Shown piece after piece: positions 46,727 to 57,100 of a stretch of 64,000 nucleotides of DNA. This DNA comes from Azophilus sp965200465 (GTDB taxonomy: Bacteria > Pseudomonadota > Gammaproteobacteria > Pseudomonadales > Azotimanducaceae): NCBI GenBank assembly GCA_965200465.1, contig OZ241358.1, forward strand, positions 434,001-498,000. Direction: 5' to 3'. The notes under the pieces were generated by a model that was given only the letters and a program-made list of their open reading frames with translations, had not been told where the DNA came from and did no database searches. How positions within the stretch are numbered: position 1 is the stretch's first letter; each line of letters opens with the position of its first letter. A program made the translations under genes and the position numbers.

Positions 46727-48553
46727 ATGCCGCGAAAGTTGTTAGCTGCCTTTGCATTCTTAGGTTTGCCCATTGCAATGACAATGGGGGATTTGCATCT
46801 GCCAGCGCTTGCTTCGGAAGATTCTGATGGCGGCGCGTCGCAGTCAGTAGTAGCTGACGAAGCGCCGGCTTCTTCACCGGCTTCTTCAGAGGAAACGCCG
46901 GACGCTAGCAGTGAGGCTTCCGCAGTCGAAGAAGCACCTGCGTCAACCGACGCTCCTTCCGCCGCTGAAGCTCCTTCGCAAGTGGAAGCGGCGGCGGGTT
47001 CAGGGGAAGCTGATTCGGTCCCGACGGAGGAAAGTACGCCTGCAACCCGCAGCCCGCTTGAAGACATTGAGAGCCGCGTTGGGGGTAGCATCGTTCAGGT
47101 TTTGGTCATGGGCCGGGACGACGAAGTGCGCCGCGTAGGCTCGGGCTTCGTCGTGGGTGCGGGTTATGTGCTCACCGCTGCCCACTTAGTTTCGGCCAAC
47201 AGACGAATAGTTGTGGTTCCACTTGTCACTAAAGCCGAATTGGTCGCTAGGGCTTTCCACTTAAATGTAGGAGCAGACCTAGCTGTGCTTGGCGTAAGTG
47301 GGCTGGACCTTGCACCCTTGACATTTGCAAAGGACGGGTTTGCACAGGGACGCATTGTTTTGTCTGCTGGTGTGTGGCGCGAAGGCAGCGCCCCCTTTTT
47401 GGTGACTGCCGCAGCGGGAGACACAGCTGCCGCATTTGCTCAAGGCTCGGTGGGGAGGCACAGTCAACTCACCTCATCGGGCGATTCGCCAGCGGCTACT
47501 TTGATTCAACACAATGCCATGATCCCCCTCGCTGGCTATGGTGGTCCCTTGGTTAACAACTGCGGTGAGGTAGTTGGCATCAATCGTAGTTCTCCTGGTG
47601 CGTCGGGTTCTTGGTTACGGCGTCCTCGAGCGCCGGAGGATGTCGTTTACGCTCTTGAGGGCACTGCTGTAGCCAACTTGCTTAGGTTAGCTGGCGTTAC
47701 GGTTGGGCAAAGCGAAGATTCTTGCGTTGATCCAAGGGTTGATGCGGAAGCCGAGGCTGCTGCCGCCCGTAGAGAATTAGAGGAAGCATCCGGTCAAATC
47801 GAGGAAAAGGAGGCGCAACTTCAACGGCAGCAGGATGAACTCGATAGTGCGAACGAGCGAGTAAGTGATTTGCAGGAGCAAATCCAAGACGCAGAAAGCA
47901 GAGGTGAGGAAGCAGCATCACTCCGTGAAGATCTTGAAGATGCTCTGGAAGATAAGCGGGCGAGGGAGGCCGAATTGGAACGGTTGCGAAGGGAACAGGA
48001 AGAAGAATTGGAGCGGTTGCGAAGGGAACAGGAAGAAAGGGAGCGAAAAGACAGGGAACGCTTCTTCATGATGCTTGCGATTACAGTAGCAGTGATCGTC
48101 CTTATCGCGACCATAGCAGTCACCATGCACCGGAGGCGTTCGCACCAGCTTGCCGTTGCTCAAGATCAAGCAATACATGCGCAACGAGAGGCTCAGCGCC
48201 GTCAGGAGGAAAGCCGCGGCTCTCGCACGAGCTTGCCGAACTGCGTGCTATCGGGCGAGACTGGCGACGGTAAAGCTGTGTCCCTAAAAGTCCCTGGCGT
48301 CATGCTTGATGATGGCATAGTTATAGGACGCAGTCCGCGCAATTCCACTTTTTTGATCGATGACAAAACGCTTTCGCGTGAACACGCTAAGCTGTTTGGC
48401 ACCAGTGATCGGCTTTGCATAGAGGACTTGGACACTACGAACGGCACCCGAGTGAATGGCCACGATTTATCTCCGAACAGCCCCGTGGCTGTGCGGGAAG
48501 GCGATGTCCTTGAACTTGGTGCCGTTAGGCTGCGGGTGACGTGGAAAAATTGA
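46727..48553 (+). CDS. Secreted trypsin-like pseudoprotease with coiled coil, TM and cytoplasmic FHA
   Basis: A 608-residue protein. It has a signal peptide (1-30), an acidic Ala/Ser/Glu linker to about 108, and a trypsin-like fold at 110-325 with His in VLTAAHLVS and Asp in GADLAVLG. The serine site reads AGYGGPL instead of GNSGGPL, so the nucleophile is Tyr. A coiled coil (335-440, with a 33-bp tandem repeat), a TM helix near 447-467 (MMLAITVAVIVLIATIAV) and an FHA domain at 500-605 (VIGRSPRNST, SREHAKLF, TTNGTRVNG) follow. It probably senses outside and binds phosphothreonine inside without proteolysis. Confidence 0.82.
   Translation: MPRKLLAAFAFLGLPIAMTMGDLHLPALASEDSDGGASQSVVADEAPASSPASSEETPDASSEASAVEEAPASTDAPSAAEAPSQVEAAAGSGEADSVPTEESTPATRSPLEDIESRVGGSIVQVLVMGRDDEVRRVGSGFVVGAGYVLTAAHLVSANRRIVVVPLVTKAELVARAFHLNVGADLAVLGVSGLDLAPLTFAKDGFAQGRIVLSAGVWREGSAPFLVTAAAGDTAAAFAQGSVGRHSQLTSSGDSPAATLIQHNAMIPLAGYGGPLVNNCGEVVGINRSSPGASGSWLRRPRAPEDVVYALEGTAVANLLRLAGVTVGQSEDSCVDPRVDAEAEAAAARRELEEASGQIEEKEAQLQRQQDELDSANERVSDLQEQIQDAESRGEEAASLREDLEDALEDKRAREAELERLRREQEEELERLRREQEERERKDRERFFMMLAITVAVIVLIATIAVTMHRRRSHQLAVAQDQAIHAQREAQRRQEESRGSRTSLPNCVLSGETGDGKAVSLKVPGVMLDDGIVIGRSPRNSTFLIDDKTLSREHAKLFGTSDRLCIEDLDTTNGTRVNGHDLSPNSPVAVREGDVLELGAVRLRVTWKN
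47972..48037 (+). repeat. 33-bp tandem duplication in coiled-coil region
   Basis: Two adjacent, nearly identical 33-bp units each encoding ELERLRREQEE. They extend the coiled coil by one and a half heptads. Confidence 0.85.
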
Positions 48554-50142
48554 ACGAACAGCGCCAGTTGCAAATTTTTTTCAACAAACCGCTGAGTTTG
48601 CTGTTTGCTTGGTCGGTGGCATGGTTGTGCCAAACCTTGCATGCCGCCACGACAATGGACGATGGCGCTTTGCGCGATAAAGTTCGACCTACGGTTTTCA
48701 AGGTACTTACGGACATAGGCTCCGGTAGTGGCTTTGTTTTGAATGATCAAGGCCATGTGGCCACTAATTATCATGTGGTGGAGGGAAGCAGTGGATTTGG
48801 GTTAAAGGGATTTGCATTAAGAGGAGGTGAACTGCAAGTGTCAGCAGACCTTGTTTGGTCCTCATCGGAACTGGACTTGGCCGTTCTTCGCGCCAGTGAC
48901 GACCTCGGCGTTGAGGCCCCAGTAACGTTGGCGCTTTCATCTCCCGACACGAATTCGGATCTGACTGTTCATGCAGTTGGTTTCCCTGGAGTTTCGGAAA
49001 CGTTGGCAACTTCAAACATCGCCGTAGCCACCTACACCAGTGGTGTCTTCAGTCACGTTATCGAAGGCACTTGGGGCGATGGGCGCACTTTGAGAATCGT
49101 TCAGCATCAAGCCGCTATCAATCCCGGCAACAGCGGGGGGCCGCTTTTCGATGCATGCGGCCGGGTCATTGGAGTCAACACAGCTGGACCGAGCACCACT
49201 GTATCAAATACTCCCGGCGGCCCGAGGATCGACACGCCCGCTGGCGTTTTTTGGGCCTCCTTTATTGGCGAATTAGCCCGGGCTCTAGATGCGCAGTCAA
49301 TTCCTTACCAATCGGCAATGGACACCTGTGACGCCGCCACCAGCGCTGGTGGTGCATCGGCGGAGCAGGTTGAGGAGCTGCAGCGGCAAATAGGGGAATT
49401 GCAAGGCCGCTTGGCCGATGGAAGTGAACAAAACGCTGCCGACCAAGCAGCACTTGATGCGTTGCGGCGTCAACTCGAAGCGGCGCAGGCGGCGCAGGCA
49501 GCCGACGCGCAGACCACCATTGAAGAGATTCGCGATGAGTCCCGGACGCAATGGATATCCACAATCCTGATCACCGTCACCGCCATCTTAGCCTTGCTGA
49601 TAGCGGCCTTTGTGGCGTTCTCGTCTTTCCGGCGCACCGTCCTTCAAGCAGCGGAACGTATGCAAGAGGGTGCCTCCCGGGTGGTTAGGGGAAGCGGGCG
49701 GGGACGCACTCGACCTTTGGGTCACGAACAGCCTGCACAAGCGCATGCTCGCCGTCTCCGCATCGGCAGGGGGCGGGACATGGACGTGACGCTCCCTGAC
49801 CACAGCGTATCCAGGCTGCATGCGGAGTTGTTGGTGTCGGGTTCGCCTGTCGTCAGCGGGGGGATCGAATACCGGCTAAAGGACTGCAACAGCACAAACG
49901 GCACCCGCGTTTTCCGTAACGGATATTGGCGGCGGATTGGCGACGATTTGGTTGACTTGCACGAGCGGCTGCGCCTAGGGGACCACGAAACTACGCCAGC
50001 CATCCTCGAACGGATGGCACCCGGCTCAGGGACTGACTCGGGGACAGCCATTGACCGGCAAGTTGGTGATCACAGCCGTCCTGTTGGGGTTGCGGTAAGG
50101 CGGGGGGCATCGGGAGAAGTAGTTGCAAGGGACGGCAGGTAA
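48541..50142 (+). CDS. Trypsin-like serine protease with coiled coil, TM and cytoplasmic FHA
   Basis: A 533-residue protein from GTG 48541 (TTG 48550 is an alternative), overlapping the preceding gene. After a signal anchor (about 15-36), the protease domain has an intact triad: VATNYHVVEG, ELDLAVLRA and NPGNSGGPLFDACG. A coiled coil (275-335) and a TM helix (ILITVTAILALLIAAFVAF) lead to a canonical FHA domain (IGRGRDMDVTL, SRLHAELL, STNGTRVF) at about 405-500. It is the active counterpart of the upstream pseudoprotease, with the same architecture. The periplasmic protease may be controlled by phosphothreonine binding inside. Confidence 0.85.
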   Translation: MEKLNEQRQLQIFFNKPLSLLFAWSVAWLCQTLHAATTMDDGALRDKVRPTVFKVLTDIGSGSGFVLNDQGHVATNYHVVEGSSGFGLKGFALRGGELQVSADLVWSSSELDLAVLRASDDLGVEAPVTLALSSPDTNSDLTVHAVGFPGVSETLATSNIAVATYTSGVFSHVIEGTWGDGRTLRIVQHQAAINPGNSGGPLFDACGRVIGVNTAGPSTTVSNTPGGPRIDTPAGVFWASFIGELARALDAQSIPYQSAMDTCDAATSAGGASAEQVEELQRQIGELQGRLADGSEQNAADQAALDALRRQLEAAQAAQAADAQTTIEEIRDESRTQWISTILITVTAILALLIAAFVAFSSFRRTVLQAAERMQEGASRVVRGSGRGRTRPLGHEQPAQAHARRLRIGRGRDMDVTLPDHSVSRLHAELLVSGSPVVSGGIEYRLKDCNSTNGTRVFRNGYWRRIGDDLVDLHERLRLGDHETTPAILERMAPGSGTDSGTAIDRQVGDHSRPVGVAVRRGASGEVVARDGR

Positions 50143-50163
50143 CGGGGTTGGTGCGGAAACATC

Positions 50164-51546
50164 ATGAGTGGCACCAAATACAAACAGGCGCTGCCCCGAG
50201 GGTCTCTCCTTAACGACCATCGTTTGCTGGAGGTTCTTGGCGTGGGCGGCTTTGGCGTTACCTACTTGGGTGAACGTGTTGGTCATGGTCGGCTGGCCGC
50301 CATCAAGGAGTACCTGCCCAACGAGTTCGCGGTGCGCGATGGTTCTGGCGTGTACCCGAAGTCCGATGCTGACCAGGAGGGCTTCGATTGGGGTCTTAGA
50401 AGGTTCGTGGATGAAGCGGAAACGTTGGCGCGTTTTCGACATCCCAACTTGGTGCAGGTGGAGAGTTGCTTCAAGGACAACAACACCGCCTACATCGTGA
50501 TGCAATATGAAGATGGCAAGCCGTTGGACAGCTTGTTGGCCAAGAAGGGAACGCTGACGGAAGCACTGCTTAAGTCACTGCTGCTGCCTCTAGCGGACGG
50601 CCTTCGGCAGGTTCACGCTGAGAACTTTCTGCATCGAGACATCAAGCCGGCCAATGTGTATGTTCGGCGGGCGGACGAGTCACCTGTGCTGTTGGACTTC
50701 GGGGCCGCTCGTCAGGCGATGGGCAGAAGGTCCCAGAGCATGACGGCGGTAGTGACACCGGGCTACTCACCGCCTGAGCAGTACGAAAGCGACGGGGACC
50801 AGGGGGCCTGGACGGACCTCTATGCTTTGTCGGCGCTTTGCTATAGGTCTGTCACTGGGTCGGTGCCGGATAATTCGTTGCGCCGGCAACGCTTGGTGAC
50901 CCGCAATCATCCAGACCCAACACCCAGCTTGGAGGCGTCTGGCCTTCCGGGTTATTCAGTTCCCTTTCTCGCTGCCATTGACTGGGGACTGCGGATTGAC
51001 GAAAGGAAAAGACCGCAAAACGTGGATGAGTGGCTTACTGCAATGAACCAACGTCGCGGCAGCAAAGCCATGGCGGTTACTCCAACCGTGTCTCCTGTTG
51101 CAGCTGCGCCTATGCAAACATCCCGCTCATCTCAACGCATCCGAATTGGCAGGGGCCGGGACATGGACGTGGTGGTGGACTCTAAGAGCGTATCTAGACA
51201 ACACGCGGAGTTGGTCATTTCATATCCAGATGGCCCCCAAAGCTCTCGTCGATATCGAGTAACGGATTGCAAAAGCACCAATGGAACCCGTGTATTCCGT
51301 GAAGGACGTTGGAAGCAGATTCAACAGGCTGCTGTGCGGCCGCAGGAGGCCTTGCGTTTTGGCAATTATGAAACTACGCCGGCAGCGTTGGAGGAAATTG
51401 CCATGCAGTCGGTGCGCGAAGTTGGACGCAGTGAACCTAGCTCTATCGGCATTCACTCACCGCTAAGCAAAATCGACGCATGGGACCTGCCTGCCGGTGT
51501 ACACGTCAGGCGTGACCCAAGGTCGGGGGAAGTGGTCGGTGAGTGA
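50164..51546 (+). CDS. Ser/Thr protein kinase with C-terminal FHA domain
   Basis: A 460-residue cytoplasmic kinase. The Gly-rich loop is VLGVGGFGVTYLG, the Lys is in AAIKEYLP, the catalytic loop is LHRDIKPANVYV, and DFGAAR and TPGYSPPEQYES mark the activation segment. The FHA domain (RIRIGRGRDMDVVV, SRQHAELVI, STNGTRVF) is at about 325-425 and closely resembles that of the preceding protease. No TM helix is seen, so it is likely recruited to phosphorylated partners. Confidence 0.93.
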   Translation: MSGTKYKQALPRGSLLNDHRLLEVLGVGGFGVTYLGERVGHGRLAAIKEYLPNEFAVRDGSGVYPKSDADQEGFDWGLRRFVDEAETLARFRHPNLVQVESCFKDNNTAYIVMQYEDGKPLDSLLAKKGTLTEALLKSLLLPLADGLRQVHAENFLHRDIKPANVYVRRADESPVLLDFGAARQAMGRRSQSMTAVVTPGYSPPEQYESDGDQGAWTDLYALSALCYRSVTGSVPDNSLRRQRLVTRNHPDPTPSLEASGLPGYSVPFLAAIDWGLRIDERKRPQNVDEWLTAMNQRRGSKAMAVTPTVSPVAAAPMQTSRSSQRIRIGRGRDMDVVVDSKSVSRQHAELVISYPDGPQSSRRYRVTDCKSTNGTRVFREGRWKQIQQAAVRPQEALRFGNYETTPAALEEIAMQSVREVGRSEPSSIGIHSPLSKIDAWDLPAGVHVRRDPRSGEVVGE

Positions 51547-51635
51547 TTGGACTGGGACCTATGCGTGTGGTTCCAAGGGCGATACTTGGGAAGGGCGGCA
51601 AGTAGCAGCTACCGCATTATGTAGGAGGACAGAGC

Positions 51636-52418
51636 ATGAATGAAACTACGCTGAGAATCGGCGCCGCCGTAGGGGGCATTGTGTTCGGGATTGCATTCGT
51701 CACGATCCTTGGTGTTGCCTTGGAAGCGCAGCCCAATGAAATTAGCCCTGGAAGCATTTTGTTGGACCGTGCCAGCAACATCTATCCCTTTACGATTCAG
51801 AATTTGATGTGGTTGTTGTTTTTCGTGGGTATAGGAGACGTCTTGATTCGCTTTATGCGGGGAGGCAAGGAACTGCGGCAGGTGCGCCTGCAATTGCTTC
51901 CGGAGGAAGAGGAGGTCATGCTGCGGGCACGGGACCTAGGCGACATATACGCTAGCGTCCGGCCTTCTCCCTTAGTGGAAACGGGATTTTTACAACGCCT
52001 AATTTCCCGCATTATTCTGCAGTTCCAAAGCAGCCGCTCTGTTGACCAAGCTAACGCCCTGCTCAATTCAAGCCTAGAGCTATTTCAACACGAAATAGAC
52101 CTTAAGTACAATATGATGCGCTATCTAGCTTGGCTTATTCCCACATTGGGGTTCATCGGTACGGTCATTGGCATAGCGCTCGCTTTAGGTGAAGCCGGCA
52201 ACATGCCAAGTGTTAACGAAGCTGATGGCTTGGGCGTCTGGATGAAGTCGCTGACCGGTAGTTTAGCGTTGGCCTTCAACACCACCCTAGTGGCGCTTTT
52301 GCTTTCCGCCGTGCTCGTGTTCCTAATGCACGTTGCCCAAGGTCGTGAGGAAACTGCTCTCAACCGATCTGGCCAGTATTGCCTAGACAACCTTATCAAC
52401 AGGCTTTACGAGAAGTAG
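51636..52418 (+). CDS. MotA/TolQ/ExbB-family proton-channel protein
   Basis: A 260-residue inner-membrane protein with four TM segments, near residues 5-27, 48-70, 163-185 and 205-232. The last pair (WLIPTLGFIGTVIGIALALG, SLALAFNTTLVALLLSAV) is the conserved MotA/ExbB core. It forms a proton-driven stator-like unit with the next gene product. AGGAGG precedes the ATG. Similar pairs power flagella, Tol/Ton and the Zorya defence system; the latter link is only analogy here. Confidence 0.88.
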   Translation: MNETTLRIGAAVGGIVFGIAFVTILGVALEAQPNEISPGSILLDRASNIYPFTIQNLMWLLFFVGIGDVLIRFMRGGKELRQVRLQLLPEEEEVMLRARDLGDIYASVRPSPLVETGFLQRLISRIILQFQSSRSVDQANALLNSSLELFQHEIDLKYNMMRYLAWLIPTLGFIGTVIGIALALGEAGNMPSVNEADGLGVWMKSLTGSLALAFNTTLVALLLSAVLVFLMHVAQGREETALNRSGQYCLDNLINRLYEK

Positions 52419-52437
52419 CCGAGCACAAGCCGCCGCC

Positions 52438-53316
52438 ATGAAGAAGAGCAGCCGCGAAATTAACGTCTTCAGCGTTTCGGCGCTGGACCTGTTCGCATCC
52501 GCGTTGGGTGCTTTCATCGTCATGTCGATGATTTTCATGGTGTTCTTCACCATGACCTCGCAAAGCGCCAGCCAGCAAGAGGAATTGCAACCAGCCTTGG
52601 AGCTGTGCGAGGCGCAACGCGCCCAAGCCGAAGATGCGCTGGCGGTGTGCCAAGCTCAGGTGGAAAATTCAGTGGACGCATCCGCTCTTACGCAATGCGA
52701 ATCCCAGTTAGCCCAGTGTCAGGAACAGCTTGGTGGATCGGTTGATGCGTCAGCTTTGGCTGAATGCCAGTCCACCCTTGCTGCTGCCCAAGCGCAGAAC
52801 GCAGATTTGCAGGGCCAATTGGAGGCTGCCAGCTTAGCCGCTGGGCAGATGCAGGAGGTCAACGCGGAGCTGGAGAGTTGCCGGCGAGCGTTGAAGAAGA
52901 CGTTTGTGCTGGTAATAGCAAGCTGGTCAACGAATGAAGACGATGTGGATCTGCATGTGGTAGATCCCGCAGGTCGGGAATATTACTACGCTGCTAGAAG
53001 GCACACGGGTTCGGCAGCGGCCTTTGAGGAGGACAACACGGATGGGCCGGGCAATGAAATTTGGCTACATCCCAACGCAGAGGCCGGGCGTTACCGAATT
53101 TGCTATAAGCTATTTGACGACTATATGAATTCCCCACAGCCCAGTGTCCGTGGGAGCATATTGTGGCAGGAAGGCAAGATCGAACTTCCTAATATAAGGT
53201 TGGGCCAAAGGAGAGAGGTGCGACTTGTGGTGGAATTTCTGGTTGACGAGGAAGGAATTGTCTCTCTCGATCGCTCGAGCGCGGGGCGCTTTTTAGGCAC
53301 TGGAGGATGTCGATGA
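52438..53316 (+). CDS. MotB/TolR-like single-pass protein with coiled coil and DUF2135-like domain
   Basis: A 292-residue partner of the MotA-like protein. The TM helix at residues 14-38 carries Asp17 (SALDLFASALGAF), the position expected for the proton-binding Asp. Residues 45-155 form a coiled coil with repeats around Cys (CQAQVEN, CESQLAQCQ). The C-terminal domain (about 158-285) has DDVDLHVVDPAGREYYYA and EDNTDGPGNEIWLHP, matching DUF2135/YfaP-like domains rather than the usual peptidoglycan-binding OmpA domain. What it contacts outside is unknown. Confidence 0.78.
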   Translation: MKKSSREINVFSVSALDLFASALGAFIVMSMIFMVFFTMTSQSASQQEELQPALELCEAQRAQAEDALAVCQAQVENSVDASALTQCESQLAQCQEQLGGSVDASALAECQSTLAAAQAQNADLQGQLEAASLAAGQMQEVNAELESCRRALKKTFVLVIASWSTNEDDVDLHVVDPAGREYYYAARRHTGSAAAFEEDNTDGPGNEIWLHPNAEAGRYRICYKLFDDYMNSPQPSVRGSILWQEGKIELPNIRLGQRREVRLVVEFLVDEEGIVSLDRSSAGRFLGTGGCR

Positions 53317-54083
53317 ACGCTGAGCCATCAACTTTGGTGCTGGCAGTCCATGCCGATATCGGCGGGCGGAAAGAACAACAGGATCGCGTGGCGGCATTTC
53401 GTGGTAAAGAGGCGCACTTGCTGGTCTTAGCGGATGGCATGGGTGGGCATGAAGGTGGTGCCTTGGCTGCACAAATGGTTATTGACGTAGCGGCCAATTG
53501 TTTCCAGACAGGTGGTGCCAACACGCCAACTGAGTTGCTGTCCAGCATCGTCAATGGAGCGCATGAAAGCATCAACGCCCTTGGCTCGGAAATGGGTATA
53601 TCTCCCCATAGCACCTGTGTTCTTTTACATATTACGGCTACCGTAGCGACTTGGGCGCATGTAGGTGATAGTCGGCTTTACCGCTTTGACCACGGACATT
53701 TTGTTGAGCGCACTGTCGATCACTCCATCACTGAGTTGAAGCGTATGCAAGGGCGCATTACCGAACAGGATATGAAGGACCATCCTGACCAGAATCGTCT
53801 TTACGAGGCACTTGGGGGGAATGAGCCGCCACAGCCGGATATAGGGTCGAAACAAGCGGCGTCTGGAGATGGCTTTTTGTTGGTTAGTGATGGCATTTGG
53901 GCACAGGTAACAAACGCGCAGCTAGAAGCAGTTTTTAACGCCACCAACCTTACCTTAGCGTTGAAGCACTTGACGAAGCAGGCAAAGGATCGGGGTGGCG
54001 CACAGTGCGATAATTTGTCTGCTGCGGTGTGCAGACGCTCTTATGGCCAGACTGATCCTCTTGCTACGTCTGTAGCGGGTTAG
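53313..54083 (+). CDS. PP2C-family Ser/Thr phosphatase (2)
   Basis: A 256-residue PP2C with intact motifs GGRKEQQDRV, VLADGMGGHEGG, LVSDGIWAQ and CDNLSAAV. ATG 53313 is preferred to ATG 53307 because GGAGG at 53302-53306 is correctly spaced only for it, and it overlaps the preceding stop (ATGA). Together with the phosphatase at 45866 it pairs with the cluster's two kinases. Confidence 0.88.
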   Translation: MNAEPSTLVLAVHADIGGRKEQQDRVAAFRGKEAHLLVLADGMGGHEGGALAAQMVIDVAANCFQTGGANTPTELLSSIVNGAHESINALGSEMGISPHSTCVLLHITATVATWAHVGDSRLYRFDHGHFVERTVDHSITELKRMQGRITEQDMKDHPDQNRLYEALGGNEPPQPDIGSKQAASGDGFLLVSDGIWAQVTNAQLEAVFNATNLTLALKHLTKQAKDRGGAQCDNLSAAVCRRSYGQTDPLATSVAG

Positions 54084-54101
54084 CATCCCTTTGATTCAAA
54101 T

Positions 54102-57100
54102 ATGGTGAACAAACCCATGAGCAAAACAGAATATAAGCAGGCGCTTCCGTCTGGCCACCGTATTGACGATTATAAGCTCCTGAGAGTTCTTGGCGTGGGC
54201 GGCTTCGGCGTCACTTATCTGGCGGAGGACGTCAAGCTGGGCAGCAGGGTGGCCATTAAGGAATACCTGCCAAACGAATTCGCGGTGCGGGATGGCACCA
54301 CAGTACATCCGAAGTCTGATGCGGACCAACAAGATTTTGAATGGGGGCTAAAGCGATTTCTTGACGAAGCGCGAACGTTGGCGCAATTCCATCATAGAAA
54401 TTTGGTGCGGGTATTGCGTTTCTTCGAGGCTAACAGCACTGCCTACTTCGTTATGGAGTACGAAGAAGGCGAATCGCTGGAGGATTTGCTTGGCCGTCGC
54501 AATACACTTACGGAGGAACAGCTAAAGGGTTTGCTGTTGCCCCTATTAGACGGTCTAAGGTCCGTCCATGCAGAGGGTTTCCTGCATCGAGACATCAAGC
54601 CTTCGAACATTTTTGTACGCAGAGACGACGAGTCTCCAGTGTTGCTTGATTTTGGCGCAGCACGCAACGCACTAGGGCGTAAATCTCGCAGCATGACGGC
54701 GGTAGTCACACCGGGATATTCGCCGCCGGAACAGTACGAGAGTGATGGTGAGCAGGGGCCATGGACAGACATATATGCGCTTTCCGCGTTGTGCTTCAGA
54801 GCGGTGACCGGAAACCGTCCCGAAGAGTCTCCTAGGCGTTGGCGCATGCTATTTCGTGACCAGCAGGACCCTCTGCCTAGTTTGGAGGTAATGGGCAATT
54901 CTGGCTATTCCGGGCAATTTCTTGCGGCTGTAGATTGGGGGCTAAAAATAGACGACCGGGAGCGACCAAGAAGCGTGGATGAATGGATTGCTGCTATGAA
55001 TAGTTCCGGCAAGGCGGGGAGTATTAAGGACAGCGCTGAGCTCGAGGTGTCACCCAACCATGCTGAAACTGCATCTAGCGCACAGGGTCAAAGCCTGGAT
55101 TCGCAGTCAGGTCCCAGATCTCCCATTGTGGCTCGTAAAAAAAGGCCGTTGCGAAGGGGGTTTTCCGTTCGGAAACTTGCCACTAAGTGTTTGCGGATTG
55201 GCAGGGGGGTGACGCTTGCAAGTCGGCCAGCGATGCTTGGATTAGCAGCCTTTGCAGTGCTGGTGTTGGCTGTTTTAGCCGCTCTTTTAGTTTTCCAAGA
55301 GCCTACTCCGCGAAGTTTGTTTACCATCAATAACGAAAGCAATCAAGCTATACGGTCGGTTTACGTCTCGCCGCCCAATTCAAGCAATTGGGGAAGCAAT
55401 AGGCTGGCCGATGGCTTGATCATTAACGCCAAAGAAGAATTTTTTGTGCAGCTAGATGAACTCCCTGGGGTGTGTCTGTTCAATGTCAGAATCGTGACGG
55501 AAGATCTAGAACGAATTTACGACAATATGAATCTATGCGAGGCAGATCAGATTGTCTTTAGGGAAACGGCCCCCGAGCCTATTGCATCCTCGTCTTTTGC
55601 GATTATCAACGAAAGCAATCAAGCTATTTCCGCAGTATTTGCCAGTTCCAACCACTTGGAGGATTGGGGGTCTAACAGGTTAACAGGCGGTGGTGTGATC
55701 CAACCCGGCCGCGAATTCGTTGTTCATCTTCGGGAGGATGCTAGTGTGTGTCGGTATGACGTCTTAATTGCCTCTGAATCTGGCTTGGAGCAGGAATACG
55801 ACGATCTGAATATATGTGCCGCTCCAGTCCCGCCCTTTGTCGGAGGTCAAGTGATTGTAGTTACCAATCAGGGCGGTAAATCCGTCACCGCCGTTTATGC
55901 TGCACCTGACCATGTGAACGGCTGGGGGGAAGACAGGTTGGGGCCCGGCCATTTCATCCCGGATGGCGAGGAATATCGAGTGATGATAGGCGGTTACGGC
56001 GATCGCTGCCTCTTCGACGTTTTAGTTGCAGCGGATGGAGGCATGGAGCAAACCTACAAAAGTTTAGACCTGTGCAAAGTCGAACACATAGTGTTCCAAG
56101 GGAAAGAACCTCCTTCTCCATCATTGGCCTCTTTCACAGTTGAGGTACAGCCGCCTAATGCTAGGGTGCGAATCCTAAACATAGGGCCTGCGTATCAACC
56201 GGAAATGCCCCTACCACCTGGAGAGTACAGTGTTGAAGTAAGTGCTTCCGGCTACGAAACGGAGACCGAAGTCGTAGCTCACGGGTTAGCCGCGACGGTG
56301 CATCGCATTGCGCTCCGAGCTGCTGAACCCCAAGTTGGGGACCGCTTTCAGGACTGTCCCCAGTGCCCGGAAATGGTTGTCGTGCCGCCGGGCCGGTTCA
56401 ATATGGGGTCTAGGCGCGAGGCGGGGCGCGACAGGGATGAGGGTCCAGTGCATCCCGTGACAATCAGTGCGCCGTTTGCCATCGGGGTAACCGAGGTGAC
56501 CTTTGCCGAGTGGGACGCCTGCATTGCTGACGGGGGCTGCGCGGGCTATCGCGCTAGTGACCAAGATTGGGGGCGGGGGACGCGCCCGGTGGTCAACGTA
56601 AGTTGGGAGGATGCTGACCAATATGTAAGTTGGCTCTCACGGAAAACTGGACAAATATATCGACTGCCAAGCGAGGCGGAATGGGAGTATGCAGCGCGTG
56701 CAGGCACGGCTACCGCTAGGTATTGGGGCGAAAGTGAGGCTGAACAGTGCAGGTACGCGAACGGGGCAGACAGGTCGGCGGAAAGGGAATATCCCGATTG
56801 GGCAGTGGCGCCTTGCCAAGATGGGCATGTTCACACCGCGCCGACTGACGGAGGCTTCAGCTCCAACAACTGGGGATTGCAGCATATGCTGGGAAATGTT
56901 TGGGAGTGGACGGCGGACTGTCGAAACGACAACTATGTTGGCGCTCCAAGTGACGGCAGCGCTTGGACCGGAAATTGTTCTGGCGAACTTGTCCTGCGGG
57001 GAGGGTCTTGGTCCAACCAACCCAAATATCTACGTTCTGCCGCTCGGTTTTACGCGAGCACGGACCTTAGGAAGGGGGACATAGGATTTCGCGTCGTTCG

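Noticed and set aside
51636..53316. Calling the MotA/MotB-like pair a Zorya defence system
   Set aside because: The ZorC, ZorD or ZorE genes are missing, the MotA-like protein lacks the long ZorA tail, and the MotB-like protein has a DUF2135-like domain. Only the analogy to stator-like systems was kept.
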